Part shown: piece after piece, positions 23,833-34,000 of the stretch | Layout of the letters: each line of letters begins with the position of its first letter | Position numbering within the stretch: position 1 is the first letter of the stretch | Assembly (NCBI GenBank): GCA_936920195.1 | Contig: CAKZHE010000141.1 | Location: forward strand, 1-41,804 | From: an uncultured cyanobacterium | GTDB lineage: Bacteria > Cyanobacteriota > Cyanobacteriia > Cyanobacteriales > FACHB-T130 | Length of the DNA stretch: 41,804 bases | Direction: 5' to 3' | The notes under the pieces: model-generated | The model's input: only the letters and a program-made list of their open reading frames with translations | Told to the model about the DNA's origin: nothing | Databases searched by the model: none | Program-made: the position numbers and the translations under genes

Positions 23833-24171
23833 TTAGCCTTCTGGTTTCCAGACCACTTGGCTACCTTGCCCCCAAAATCCATCAAACTTAGTCACGCTGA
23901 CATCGCCGAGAACTTGAGTTTGACAAGCCAGACGCAAATCAGCGGTAGATTTATGGGGAGGGAGCGCTCGCCGAGTATTTTCTTTCCAGCTAGATTCGGA
24001 AACGGCTCCCACTACCCGCACGGCACAAGTACCGCAAGTTCCGAAGCCGTGACAGTTAATCAGTTGGGCTTGACCATTATAAAGATCGACCCCATTTTTT
24101 AACAGCACTTCTCGGAGATTAGCGCCGCTGCTGCATTCAAAGGTTTTTCCTTGGGCTGTGACTTTTGGCAT
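23833..24171 (-). CDS. 2Fe-2S ferredoxin
   Basis: This is a 112-residue ferredoxin of the adrenodoxin-like or short plant-type spacing. The cluster ligands are Cys40, Cys46, Cys49 (CHGFGTCGTC, a C-x5-C-x2-C pattern) and Cys83 (LACQTQV). It would transfer electrons to an unknown partner in the cytoplasm. The C-terminal extension FWGQGSQVVWKPEG is rather polar. It is divergent from cimA; the shared spacer is about 100 bases. It is not the main photosynthetic ferredoxin, PetF. Confidence 0.92.
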   Translation of the reverse strand: MPKVTAQGKTFECSSGANLREVLLKNGVDLYNGQAQLINCHGFGTCGTCAVRVVGAVSESSWKENTRRALPPHKSTADLRLACQTQVLGDVSVTKFDGFWGQGSQVVWKPEG

Positions 24172-24269
24172 ATTCGTAGATTAAATGAATTTCTGTTAAC
24201 TGCAATTAAACTACTTTCTTCTGTCCATAGAATAATCTTTTGCACTTATTTTCTTTGGCTTTTCCACCC

Positions 24270-25943
24270 ATGACCCAGAACCCCTCAAACCGGATTTGGA
24301 TTTACGACACGACGCTGAGAGATGGCGCACAACGGGAAGGACTTTCCCTCTCCATCGAAGACAAATTGCGGATTGCGCGGCAATTAGATCAACTCGGCAT
24401 TCCTTTTATTGAGGGGGGATGGCCTGGGGCAAATCCCAAGGATGTCCAATTTTTTTGGCAAATTAAAGAAGAACCACTTCAGCAAGCGGAAGTAGTCGCC
24501 TTTTGTTCCACTCGCCGTCCCCATACTACGGCGGCAGAAGACCAGATGCTGCAAGCGATTTTGGCGGCGGGGACGCGCTGGGTGACAATTTTTGGGAAAT
24601 CTTGGGATTTGCACGTTACAGCGGGGCTGAATATCAGTTTAGAAGAAAATCTGGCGATGATTGCAGATACGATCGCCTATCTCCGCAGTCAAGGCCGACG
24701 AGTAATTTATGATGCCGAACACTGGTTTGACGGCTATAAGTACAATTCTGATTATGCCTGTCAAACGTTGCAAGTGGCGATCGCCGCTGGTGCGGAATGG
24801 TTAGTTTTGTGCGATACCAATGGCGGCACGTTACCCCACGAAATTAGTCAAACCATTGGGAAACTGCAAACTAAGTTTGAATTTGCCGTGACCAACGAAG
24901 AGGCAGACTTACCCAAGTTAGGCATCCACACCCATAATGATTCTGATACTGCCGTGGCAAATGCGATCGCTGGGGTGATGGCAGGGGTAAAAATGGTGCA
25001 GGGAACAATTAATGGTTATGGTGAGCGATGCGGCAATGCCAATCTTTGTTCCGCCATCCCCAATCTACAATTAAAATTAGGCTACGACTGCATTCCCGAC
25101 CCCCAATTAGCCCAAATTGCTCAAGTCAGCCGTGCGATTAGCGAAACAGTCAATCTAGCTCCGGACGATCATGCCCCATTTGTCGGACGTTCGGCATTTG
25201 CTCATAAAGGTGGCATTCACGTTTCGGCAGTTGAACGGAATCCTCTCACTTACGAACATATTGCCCCGGAAGCCGTGGGCAATCTACGCCGAATTGTGAT
25301 TTCCGATCAATCTGGCTTGAGTAATGTCTTAGCCAAGGCGCGCAGTTTTGGTTTAGATTTAGATAAAAAAGATGCGCGCTGCCGCCAAATTCTCGCTCTA
25401 TTAAAAGACTTAGAAAGTGAAGGTTATCAATTTGAAGCCGCTGAAGCTAGTTTTGATTTGTTGATGCGTCAAGCTTTAGGACAAAGGCGATCGCTTTTTG
25501 CCCTCAAACGCTTTCATGTCCATTGCGATGTCGGACAAGCAGAAAATAGTAGTAGTAGCGCCCTCGCCACGGTGAAGGTAAATGTCAATGGCAAAGACAT
25601 TTTAGAAGTAGCTGAAGCCAACGGTCCAGTATCCGCTTTAGATGCGGCTTTGCGAAAAGCTCTAGTTAATTCTTATCCCGAAATTGCCAACTTTCACCTA
25701 ACTGATTATAAAGTGAGAATTTTGGATAGTGGGGCTGGCACAAGAGCCAAAACTCGCGTTTTAGTTGAGTCCAGTAATGGACAGCAGCGCTGGACAACCG
25801 TGGGAGTTTCTGCCAATATTTTAGAAGCGTCCTATCAGGCAGTGGTCGAGGGTATTGAATACGGCTTGCTGTTGAATTCTTATCCAATGGTAGAAATTAC
25901 TTGTGCTTTGAAAGGTGCAGAAGAGAAAATTTTAAGCTGCTGA
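24270..25943 (+). CDS. cimA: (R)-citramalate synthase
   Basis: CimA condenses acetyl-CoA and pyruvate to (R)-citramalate, the first step of the threonine-independent isoleucine route. The catalytic TIM barrel begins with YDTTLRDGAQREG at about 12-24, the metal-binding start of the LeuA/HOMO-synthase family. It continues with GIHTHNDSDTAVANAIAGV and GTINGYGERCGNAN. The C-terminal LeuA-type allosteric domain (about 410-550) is present, so isoleucine feedback control is likely. The length of 557 residues from ATG 24270 is normal. The in-frame TTG at 24240 is less likely because MTQNPSN fits the family N-terminus better. Confidence 0.94.
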   Translation: MTQNPSNRIWIYDTTLRDGAQREGLSLSIEDKLRIARQLDQLGIPFIEGGWPGANPKDVQFFWQIKEEPLQQAEVVAFCSTRRPHTTAAEDQMLQAILAAGTRWVTIFGKSWDLHVTAGLNISLEENLAMIADTIAYLRSQGRRVIYDAEHWFDGYKYNSDYACQTLQVAIAAGAEWLVLCDTNGGTLPHEISQTIGKLQTKFEFAVTNEEADLPKLGIHTHNDSDTAVANAIAGVMAGVKMVQGTINGYGERCGNANLCSAIPNLQLKLGYDCIPDPQLAQIAQVSRAISETVNLAPDDHAPFVGRSAFAHKGGIHVSAVERNPLTYEHIAPEAVGNLRRIVISDQSGLSNVLAKARSFGLDLDKKDARCRQILALLKDLESEGYQFEAAEASFDLLMRQALGQRRSLFALKRFHVHCDVGQAENSSSSALATVKVNVNGKDILEVAEANGPVSALDAALRKALVNSYPEIANFHLTDYKVRILDSGAGTRAKTRVLVESSNGQQRWTTVGVSANILEASYQAVVEGIEYGLLLNSYPMVEITCALKGAEEKILSC

Positions 25944-26080
25944 AAAACTGATTCCTAATCATAAACAATGGTTCTGTAATCAAGTGTAAGTCATCTTTCA
26001 ATAAGGTGAATGATCGCAATACTGGTTTACCGTCAAGAGAGGAAGTTGTGTAAGTTCTAAATTATTAATAATTTTTTTTA

Positions 26081-26119
26081 ACGCAAAGGGCGCAAAGGGA
26101 GCGCAAAGGACGCAAAGGA
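26081..26119. repeat. Tandem CGCAAAGG repeat
   Basis: Four copies of a CGCAAAGG(G/A)-type unit of 9-10 bases in the spacer between cimA and hpt, immediately before the hpt stop. It is a common intergenic repeat style in cyanobacteria. Nothing else is visible in 25944-26134. Confidence 0.8.
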
Positions 26120-26134
26120 AGGCAGAGAACCTGT

Positions 26135-27115
26135 TCAAAAGGAGAGACAGATGAGGGGAAACAACAAATATTCCAAAAAGAACAGTTTCCAAATAAATTG
26201 ATAGAAACTAGCGATCGCGCTCTTATTTGTCAAGTCTACTTGACTGCTCCGCCACCACATTAAACCTAGTAAAAATAGATGACTGATCCCTAAAAATAAT
26301 GGATTAACTGCATTTAACCAAACTATCCCTGCTAAAATCAATCCTAAATAGCAGGCTGTCAACAACCATCGGACTAAATTAAACGTTGTTTGCGTGCCTA
26401 ATTGAATTGTGAAAGTAGCAATATTATACTGGCGATCGCCTTCCACATCGGGAATATCTTTACTGATGGCGATCGCTAAAGTGAATGCCACAATAAATAG
26501 GGTTAGCGCCCATACTTCTGCGGGAATAAACTGATCGTATTGCCAGAGGGAACTAAAGTGGAGAAACAAACCTAAATTTACCACTGTTCCCCGCACAGTA
26601 AAAATACAAAATGCTGCCCAAACCGGGAAGCGTTTTAATCGGAAAGGCGGTAAAGAATAGGCAGTACCAATAGCTAAACTAATCGTCACCATTGCCAGCA
26701 GGATTTTCCCCATCAACCCCGCGATTAACAAGGCTAAAATGCCAGTAATGGCGACAATTACTTGTCCTTGGCGACGGGAAAACTCCCCAGAGGCAATAGG
26801 TAGATAAGGTTTATTAATCCGATCTATTTCCACATCTTCTAATTGATTCAGTCCGACAATATAAATATTGCCGCATAAACACGCAATCCAAGTTCCTGCA
26901 AGTTGCCATAATTCCGGAGCATAGTTAATGACATTTCCAGGAACTACTGATAAAGTCATTAAATACAAACAGAGAACGCTCAAGCTAGTGCCAATAATCG
27001 TATGAGGACGAGAAAATTGCCAAAAATTATCGAGCGATCGCCGGAATTGAGATATTGATGTCGCAGGGGAAATTTCATTGGCAGAGTCAGCAGATTTGAT
27101 TTCAATATTGCTCAT
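26135..27115 (-). CDS. hpt: Homogentisate phytyltransferase (UbiA family)
   Basis: This integral membrane prenyltransferase attaches phytyl diphosphate to homogentisate in tocopherol synthesis. The two aspartate-rich motifs are NQLEDVEID (90-98) and KDIPDVEGD (219-227), which bind the prenyl diphosphate through Mg2+. The surrounding sequence (INKPYLPIASGE, SLPPFRLKRFP) is typical of the cyanobacterial tocopherol/plastoquinone branch. About eight to nine hydrophobic segments follow a polar N-terminus. The length of 326 residues fits. The name hpt rather than a related prenyltransferase is inferred from overall similarity to slr1736-type proteins. The start is ATG 27115; upstream lies an STRR block. 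Confidence 0.88.
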   Translation of the reverse strand: MSNIEIKSADSANEISPATSISQFRRSLDNFWQFSRPHTIIGTSLSVLCLYLMTLSVVPGNVINYAPELWQLAGTWIACLCGNIYIVGLNQLEDVEIDRINKPYLPIASGEFSRRQGQVIVAITGILALLIAGLMGKILLAMVTISLAIGTAYSLPPFRLKRFPVWAAFCIFTVRGTVVNLGLFLHFSSLWQYDQFIPAEVWALTLFIVAFTLAIAISKDIPDVEGDRQYNIATFTIQLGTQTTFNLVRWLLTACYLGLILAGIVWLNAVNPLFLGISHLFLLGLMWWRSSQVDLTNKSAIASFYQFIWKLFFLEYLLFPLICLSF

Positions 27116-27165
27116 GATATCCAGTGTATAAAAAGAAAAAGCGAAGCTCTACAGGAGCGCGATCT

Positions 27166-27288
27166 CCTATTCCCCATTCCCCATTCCCCATTCCCCATTC
27201 CCTATTCCTTATTCCCTATTCCCTATTCCCTATTCCTTATCTCTTCCCTGTTCCCTGTTCCCTGTTCCCTGTTCCCTATTCCTGTTCC
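27166..27288. repeat. STRR block (CCCCATT / CCCTGTT heptads)
   Basis: About 123 bases of tandem heptads drifting from TTCCCCA through TTCCCTA to TTCCCTG. It lies between hpt and the Rieske gene, and is a relative of the block before murE. Confidence 0.9.
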
Positions 27289-27318
27289 ATGATACATGTT
27301 AACTAAAAGTGTAAACTT

Positions 27319-27777
27319 TTACCTGTTCAAAATATAACCTTGCTTAACTAGAATTGCATCCCCTTCAATTTTAGCTGTATAGACAGGTAGAGAGTCTTTC
27401 GCTGGCCCTTTCAAAACTTTACCATCAGTAGCAAACTTAGAATCATGGCAAGGACAAACAAAATTTTTCTGTTGCTTTTCCCAGGCCACCGTACAGCCAG
27501 TATGGGTGCAGATTGGCTTGACAGCAATTAACTGATTATTAGCAGCCGGATCGCGAATTACTAGCACTGAACTGCCAGCAAATTGCTTATTGAGCAACTG
27601 ACCATTTTTATCTAATTCTGCTACAGTTCCCACTGATTGAAAGCCATCGGCTTTTGGAGAACTAGAACTGGTGGGATTATTTTCTACTTTGGTAGGAGAA
27701 CAGGCAGCGATCGCTATTGGCAAAGAACTAGCCAAACCACCAACGCCCACCCAACCTAAAAATTCGCGCCGATTCAT
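27319..27777 (-). CDS. Tat-exported Rieske 2Fe-2S protein, probable lipoprotein
   Basis: This 152-residue protein has a twin-arginine signal (NRREFLGWVGVGG) and a lipobox-like IAAC with Cys26. The Rieske cluster ligands are Cys90/His92 (CTHTGC) and Cys108/His111 (CPCHDS), and Cys95/Cys110 could form the family's disulfide. It is shorter than PetC and lacks a membrane anchor helix, so it is not the cytochrome b6f subunit. It is likely a periplasmic or thylakoid-lumen-side lipid-anchored electron carrier; the partner is unknown. A Ser/Pro/Lys linker (about 27-45) follows the cysteine. The start is ATG 27777. Confidence 0.88.
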   Translation of the reverse strand: MNRREFLGWVGVGGLASSLPIAIAACSPTKVENNPTSSSSPKADGFQSVGTVAELDKNGQLLNKQFAGSSVLVIRDPAANNQLIAVKPICTHTGCTVAWEKQQKNFVCPCHDSKFATDGKVLKGPAKDSLPVYTAKIEGDAILVKQGYILNR

Positions 27778-27936
27778 AGGAATATTTACAATTATTTGAC
27801 AAATTCAGGTATATTATATCTTATTTTGAGCAAATTTGCCGAAAAACGACTGTTAATTTTTCGATTGGTTAGCGATCGCGGGAGAAAATATGCCAAAATT
27901 AGCATAAATATTCAGGGATTGAAAGCAGCTTAAGTT

Positions 27937-28668
27937 ATGACTCCAGAACAAGAACAAGAAATTATCCGGTTACGCGCCGCTAATTTAACTCCTAAGCAGA
28001 TTGCCAAACAGTTAAAATTGAAGCCAGCCGACGTAATTGCAGCCATTAAACTTCGGGCAGAACAAACCGCGATCGTGACTAGCGATGGACTACCACCAAT
28101 AGCTGAGTGTTTAATCAACAAAACAGCCAAATTAGCCCTTTTAGGGGGTCAAGAAGATGATGAAGACGGCACAAGCGGACTAGCAACTATTTTAGTAGCT
28201 AGAGGCTTACCTCATAGAAACTGGACTGTTGCTAGTTATTTAGTAGACTACTGGTGTTTAGGAGTCAAAGATGTTATCCCTCCCAAATCGATGACTAAAG
28301 ATAAATATGCTTTGTTTGTCAGCCGATATTTTGAAAGATCGCCAGAAGGGAGCGATCGCATCAGTTTAGAACAAGCCCAATCAATTATCTATGGCAGTAT
28401 TGAATATGCCCGAAAATTAGGCTTTCAACCAGCCAGAGATTTTGAGCAAGCTAGGGAGCATTTAGGCAATCCTAGCCAATTACAAGAACTGAAATTTGGT
28501 CGGAATGGCAAACCCTATTATATCAGCGGTCCTTATGACGATACCAACCGAATTATGAAAACTCTTCAGAATAGTATTGGCGACGATAATTTTAATTTTG
28601 TCACCGAAGTACCGCAGTCAGTATTGGAAGCGAGCAAAAGGAAATGGGTAATAGAGAATAGGGAATGA
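27937..28668 (+). CDS. HTH-type hypothetical protein with conserved cyanobacterial domain
   Basis: The first 60 residues form a helix-turn-helix-like DNA-binding region (IIRLRAANLTPKQIAKQLKLKPADVIAAIKL). The remainder (about 80-230) includes YFERSPEGSDRISLEQAQSI and IYGSIEYARKLGFQPARDFEQA, a pattern I associate with uncharacterised bacterial proteins, sometimes next to SEC-C modules. No catalytic motif is evident. The last codons (NRE plus stop) come from a repeat: the TGA is inside the terminal inverted repeat of the element at 28662-28820, so the original C-terminus may have been longer. The start is ATG 27937 with a weak ribosome site. Confidence 0.75.
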   Translation: MTPEQEQEIIRLRAANLTPKQIAKQLKLKPADVIAAIKLRAEQTAIVTSDGLPPIAECLINKTAKLALLGGQEDDEDGTSGLATILVARGLPHRNWTVASYLVDYWCLGVKDVIPPKSMTKDKYALFVSRYFERSPEGSDRISLEQAQSIIYGSIEYARKLGFQPARDFEQAREHLGNPSQLQELKFGRNGKPYYISGPYDDTNRIMKTLQNSIGDDNFNFVTEVPQSVLEASKRKWVIENRE

Positions 28669-28820
28669 AAAATCAATAAAATGACTAATTGTAGCACTGG
28701 TAATACCCGTAGGTTGGGTTGGAACGATAGTGAAAACCCAACATTTATCAGTAGTTTGTTGGGTTTTGCTGTCGCGCCACCCAACCTACGATTATTATCA
28801 AGTTATTGATTTTTCATTCC
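28662..28820. mobile_element. MITE-like element with perfect 18-base terminal inverted repeats (family B, copy 4)
   Basis: GGAATGAAAAATCAATAA (28662-28679) is the exact inverse of TTATTGATTTTTCATTCC (28803-28820). The interior holds the AACCCAACCT palindrome (28711-28791). The left end overlaps the last codons and stop of the HTH gene. No coding capacity is visible. Copy 2 is at 21309-21451. Confidence 0.85.
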
Positions 28821-28822
28821 TT

Positions 28823-28870
28823 AGTCCTCTTCAGAGGACTTCATTTATTAGTCAGGGGTTTAAACCCCTG
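28823..28870. repeat. Two short perfect palindromes (family H)
   Basis: AGTCCTCTTCAGAGGACT (28823-28840) and CAGGGGTTTAAACCCCTG (28853-28870) lie between a mobile element and the tpsB stop. The first is identical to 23705-23722. They could terminate transcription on either strand. Confidence 0.75.
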
Positions 28871-28892
28871 GCGTATGTCAATATTTCCCGAT

Positions 28893-30761
28893 CTAAAGCT
28901 GATAGTTTAAGCTAAAGTAAAACCCACTATCTTGCAAATTATTGCCGCGATCGCTAATCGGTACTAACGGCAAACCGTAATCAATCCTAATGCTTAATCT
29001 TGGCAATGGTTGAATAATTACTCCCATCCCCGCTCCCGCCAAAAACTTTTCTGACTGCAAAGAAGCATTGTTGGGATTATCTGCTTGATTCCAAATCCAA
29101 CCGCCATCAACAAAGGGCGCTAAGATGATTCTAGCGGCTCCAGCTTCATCCCTTTCTATAGTAATTCGGTCTTCTAAAGAGAACCTTATCCCCCCATCTC
29201 CTGCCCGAATATTTTGCCTATAGCCTCGTAAAGATTGCCCGCCACCAATGACAAATTGTTGGGAAGGTAAGAGACTATTTGCCGATAATTGCACATCTGC
29301 TTGGGCAATTAAAAAATTATCTTCATTCAGGACTTGTACCCGCTGAATTTGTCCTAACCAGCTAAAAAAGCGCCCGTCAGGAATGGGGTGGGTATTCAGC
29401 GTGGCATCAAAAAAGCCCGTACCAATACTAAAAAGCGATCGCAAAGCCCAAGCTCCCGCCACATCGCGACTCAGATAATCTTGAGCAACTTTAATTGTTC
29501 TGGTACGACTATTTCCATTAGCATCAGGACCAATCCCAAACGGAGTTGGTCCGGCAAAAGTAAAAGTTTGACCATCCTGCCAAGTAAAACCCAAAGATAG
29601 GGCAAATTCCTCCCTGGGCGTTCTCACGAATGGCTGGCGATAGCTAAAATCATAGAGCGATGATTGTCCCCGAATATTGAAAATATTCAAAGGTGATTGC
29701 GTGACATTATTCCGATTGGGAGCCGCCCTAAATAGCAACGTGCCATTCATCGGATTAATTGGTAACAGATAGCTAAAATCGTAAATATCAGCCCCACCAG
29801 TTGCTGTGGCGTAGTAAGAAGCAGAAATTTTATCGCCTACACCCGTTAAATTGCGATAGCTAATATTAGTGCCAAACCGCTCTGAACCAATACTAGGAGG
29901 TGAATAATTATCCGCCCCAATACTCATTTCAAAAGGATCGGCTTCAGTAACTCGCACAATCAAAATGCTTTGCCCAACGGTACTCCCGGCTCGCAAACTA
30001 GCTTCTACATTTTTAAATAAGGGATCGGCACGCAACAGCCTTAATTGGTCTTCCAAACTACCACTATTTAAGGGTACGCCAGCCCCTAACTCTACGCGAT
30101 CGCGGATATAATTTTGGTCTACCCGATCGGTTCCTTCCACTTCAATTTTTTCTAGCTTTCCTTCCAGTACCCGAATTTGCACCAAACCATTTTCAATGGC
30201 TTGATCTACCAGCACTGCTCTAGAAGTAATATAACCTCGGTCGAGATATAGCTGGGTAATTTTATCTGCCGCTCCTCTCAGTTCTTCTAAACTGACAGCT
30301 TTCCCTTCTAGAGGTTGGGAAATGGGATTTAATTCTTCGGGCGTAAAAATCGTACTGCCCACAACTGCAATTTTTTCTACCTGCACAGTAATAGAACTAG
30401 GTGCAGAAGTCGGAGAAGGAGTTGGCGTGGTGATAATCGGTTGTTCAGATCCGGGCGGTAACGGTGTGGGGCTAGGTTGGGGTTGTGGAAAGCGCTCGTT
30501 ATTACGATTAGGTTGTTGACTCAACAACGAAGTTACAGGCAGATATGTAGTTGCTCCCGGCACTTCTCCAGTTACCTGATGTTCGCTGGACAGTTCCAAT
30601 TTCTCAGGGGATTTTTCCTCATTAAAAATAATTATGGGAGGATTTTGAGTGGCATTTGATAAATTTGCTGTCGGTTTTGCCAAGGCAGTACCGCTATATC
30701 CCACCACCAAAATCCCCTCAATCAACACTCCACCCCAACACCCTAAAATCTTTGATTTCAT
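28893..30761 (-). CDS. TpsB outer-membrane transporter (ShlB/FhaC/HecB family)
   Basis: This 622-residue protein is the outer-membrane pore of a two-partner secretion system. A signal peptide (MKSKILGCWGGVLIEG to ALA) leads to a Pro/Thr/Ser-rich region, then POTRA domains (about 140-290; VEKIAVVGSTIFTPEEL, LDRGYITSRAVL, IRVLEGKLEKIEVEG). A beta-barrel follows, with the conserved loop-6 motif GGGQSLRGYRQN and a terminal aromatic residue region (FYFSLNYQL). I chose ATG 30761 because GGAGAAG precedes it and the signal peptide starts there; GTG 30779 is an alternative. It lies downstream of the 1199-residue TpsA gene on the same strand and is its probable transporter. Confidence 0.9.
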   Translation of the reverse strand: MKSKILGCWGGVLIEGILVVGYSGTALAKPTANLSNATQNPPIIIFNEEKSPEKLELSSEHQVTGEVPGATTYLPVTSLLSQQPNRNNERFPQPQPSPTPLPPGSEQPIITTPTPSPTSAPSSITVQVEKIAVVGSTIFTPEELNPISQPLEGKAVSLEELRGAADKITQLYLDRGYITSRAVLVDQAIENGLVQIRVLEGKLEKIEVEGTDRVDQNYIRDRVELGAGVPLNSGSLEDQLRLLRADPLFKNVEASLRAGSTVGQSILIVRVTEADPFEMSIGADNYSPPSIGSERFGTNISYRNLTGVGDKISASYYATATGGADIYDFSYLLPINPMNGTLLFRAAPNRNNVTQSPLNIFNIRGQSSLYDFSYRQPFVRTPREEFALSLGFTWQDGQTFTFAGPTPFGIGPDANGNSRTRTIKVAQDYLSRDVAGAWALRSLFSIGTGFFDATLNTHPIPDGRFFSWLGQIQRVQVLNEDNFLIAQADVQLSANSLLPSQQFVIGGGQSLRGYRQNIRAGDGGIRFSLEDRITIERDEAGAARIILAPFVDGGWIWNQADNPNNASLQSEKFLAGAGMGVIIQPLPRLSIRIDYGLPLVPISDRGNNLQDSGFYFSLNYQL

Positions 30762-30878
30762 AGGAACTAGCTTCTCCACAAGTTTAATTTTTTAAAGCGC
30801 AGACGTTGGCTAACCTTGCAACATGATATTACACCAAATCCCCTTTTGGGCAAACTCAGAAATATTACTCATTTACTC

Positions 30879-31008
30879 GTTCCCAGGCTCTGCCTGGGAA
30901 TGCCCATTGAGAGGCTCTGCCTCGGATGATAACCAAGCGAGGCAGAGCCTCTGGAATCCGTTCCCAGGCAGAGCCTAGGAACCAGTTCAACCAGTTCAAC
31001 CAGTTCAA
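30879..31008. repeat. Family D palindrome trio plus (CCAGTTCAA)x3
   Basis: The region 30879-30983 repeats the same palindrome trio as 21747-21852: TTCCCAGGCTCTGCCTGGGAA, GAGGCTCTGCCTCG with CGAGGCAGAGCCTC, then TTCCCAGGCAGAGCC. It is followed by three copies of CCAGTTCAA (30982-31008). It lies between tpsA and tpsB. Confidence 0.8.
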
Positions 31009-31039
31009 AAATGGCTCTATGCCTTATAGAAATCAAACC

Positions 31040-34000
31040 TCAAAATTGCCAATTCTTGCGAATGTATTCCTCTTGTTCAGTGGGTGATAAAACCCGTTGC
31101 TCCTCCCCTTGCCTAATATAAAATACCTGCTTGCCCTCTTGATTTAAAAACGCCGGTTGAGCCGCTTTATCCACTTGAATGATTGCCGTAGCTTTACCCG
31201 GACTATTGCTGAAACTGACATGAACTAAATGACGATATTCATTACCAATTTTTTGCTGAACTTGGTGGTACAAATATTCTGATAACTGGCTTTGATTGCC
31301 TGGTAAAGCTGCCAATCCATCGCCACAACTGGGAAAAGCACCGCCCATAATTATTGACACGCTGCCGCCGCCGGAATTCATCATTGCTGCCACTGCTGGA
31401 ATAGCACCCCCTACAGCATTACCTAATGCCGAAGTATCCCCACCACCGCAACCAAGGACAGCAGTAGAAGTATTTGTTTGAGCAGTTGTTGTGGGTGGCG
31501 TGTATGTTCGCTGTGTAGCGCTGGCTATTTCTGAGTTAGGTTGAAAGTTGGTTGTGGTGGATGCAATATTGGTCAAATTAAAAGTTGCCGATGTCAAACC
31601 TGTGGCACTCGCCGTCACTGTGTAAGTCCCGCCAACTCCATTAGCAGTGAAGGGATTAGTTACTTTACCTGTACGATCCGTCACCAGAGTAAACCCGCTG
31701 CCCAAGGTTCCGGAAGCCCCGCTGCTAGGGAGAGTAAAAGTGATGCTGACACCAGGAGCGGATAAAGGTTTATTAAAGGCTAATTCGATGACTTGCACTT
31801 GCAGAGGTGTAGCAAAAGCAGTATTTATTGCCGTACTTTGGGGCGTACCCGTGGGAGTTAACCCAAATCCAGCAGACTCATAAGCCCCAATATCAATCGT
31901 TCCTCCTACAATGCGGGTAGCGCCTCGTTGGTCAGTTGTGGTGGCTCCCGTATTATTTCCGGCATTGATGGCTGCACTTCCTAGCAGCAAAGCATGAGTT
32001 TTTGTTGGACCGCCGTAGTCTCCTAAAGCTGTTAATTGGGGATTGATAGGAGTGGCAAAAGTGCCAACAATATTGCCATTCGTGCCGTTGACGAAACTGG
32101 CACTACCCTGGTTGATGCCAATTAGGTTATTGCCGTTGTCGGTGAAAGTGCCAGAGACATCTGGGTTAATGGTTCCGGGACCAGCATTGTTGGGAGTGTC
32201 AAAGTTACCCGCCACAATGGTGTTTTTGACGTTGACAGTGCCACCAGCCCTGAAGATCCCCCCACCATTACCTGTGCCGTTATTGCCGCTGTCAGCCGTA
32301 TTATTGGTAATTGTGCTGTTGATTATTGTGGCAACACCACTATCGTTGTAGATTCCCCCACCACTTGCGTTGGCTGAATTGCCAGAGATGGTACTGTTAA
32401 TCAGCGTTAGTGTCTGTAAGTTTCTAATTCCACCGCCTAGGTTTGATGCTGAGTTGCCGCTAATGGTACTGTTAGTAACGGTAGCAGTGCCGCCGTTGAT
32501 GAGGCCAGCTCCAGTACCCCCACTATACGATCTGTTGCCGCTGATAGTGCTGTTAGTTATCGAGATCGTAGAATTGTTATTATTAATACCGCCACCATTG
32601 AAGCTGGAATTATTGCTAATGACACTATTAGTCAAATTAACCGTGCCGCCACTATTGTTAAAAATAGCACCACCGTTCGCAGAAGTTGTATTGCCACTGA
32701 TGGTGGTGTTAGTTATTGTTGCTGTGCCTCTGTTGTAGATCCCACCGCCGGAATTAGCCGAATTGCCGCTAACCGTGCTGTTGCTCAAATTTAGGGTGCT
32801 ACCTGCTCCCACACTAATGCCGCCCCCATTAGTTGCAATGCTGCCATTGGCAATGGTGATGCTGTCAATATTTACCGTCACGCCCACACCAGAAATATTC
32901 AATACCTGCACGGCATTATTGCCGCTGACTGTCAGGTTGCTCGCCCCAGTACCGTTAATGGTCAGATTTTTGTTAATACTCAGGGTTGATGTCAAGGTAA
33001 TTGTCTGAGCGGTGGCAAATACCCCAGTGGTATCAAAAGCAATCGTATCTCCCGCCGTGGCTGCGGCAATCTGGTTCCGCAGGGAATTCGCCCCACTATC
33101 GGAATTATTCAACACTGTCAATGTGGCGAGCTTGTATTGATAATCTGCCAGCACTGAAGGCAGTAATGCTAGTGAGGGGGTGTTTGTACCAGTGTTGTAT
33201 TCTAAATTCCAGTTGGCTCCTAAGTTGGCATTCCCAGTTTTATCGATGGAAGCGGCAATATTTATCCCCGTCACATCATGCAAGTTGTTAACGAAAGCTT
33301 GTCCAGTGCTGCCATTTGCCACGTTGCAAGCGTAAAGTAAAATTTCGGCACTGCTGGCTAAGGAGCTTTTCCACTGTTGCAAGTCTCCGGTATAGCGGGA
33401 CAAATAATCGCTAGTGACAAAATCTTTCCCTAGCCAAAAGTTGCCTGTATCGCCTTCAGAAATAATATGCAGGTTGGTTATCCCGGTTAATCCGTTGATG
33501 GTATTGGTAACTTTGGCAATGCCGTTGTCTCTGGCAGTGACAACTACAGTAGTTGTGCCTGGTTTTCCGCCATAAAGGAGGGTTTGATAGTCTTTGACTT
33601 GGTTATCAAGGAAGACAAAATCATTCAGGGGATTGCTGGAATTTGGTGCGATGATGACGGTAGGAGCGCTTTCCGTGCCGTCAAAGGTGCGAATTAAGTT
33701 AGGATTTGTCGGGTTAACTGGGTTGGCTGCGAGCAAGGTGACGTTTTGAGCCGCGACATTTCCGGCAATGGTGACATCGCCATTGTTAACGGTTAATCCT
33801 GAACCTGTTAGTTGCACCGTACCATCAGGATTAATTGTCACTCCGGTAGCGCTACCAATATTGCCTGCTGCTGTTAATAGTTGGGGTAAAGAAAGAGCGG
33901 TAACGGATGGGTTGTTGGTGGGGGAGATGATTTCTAGGCTGAGGAGATGTCCGGGTTGGGAAATTCTCAGCAGGTTGGAACCGGGGACGGCGGCGATGTT

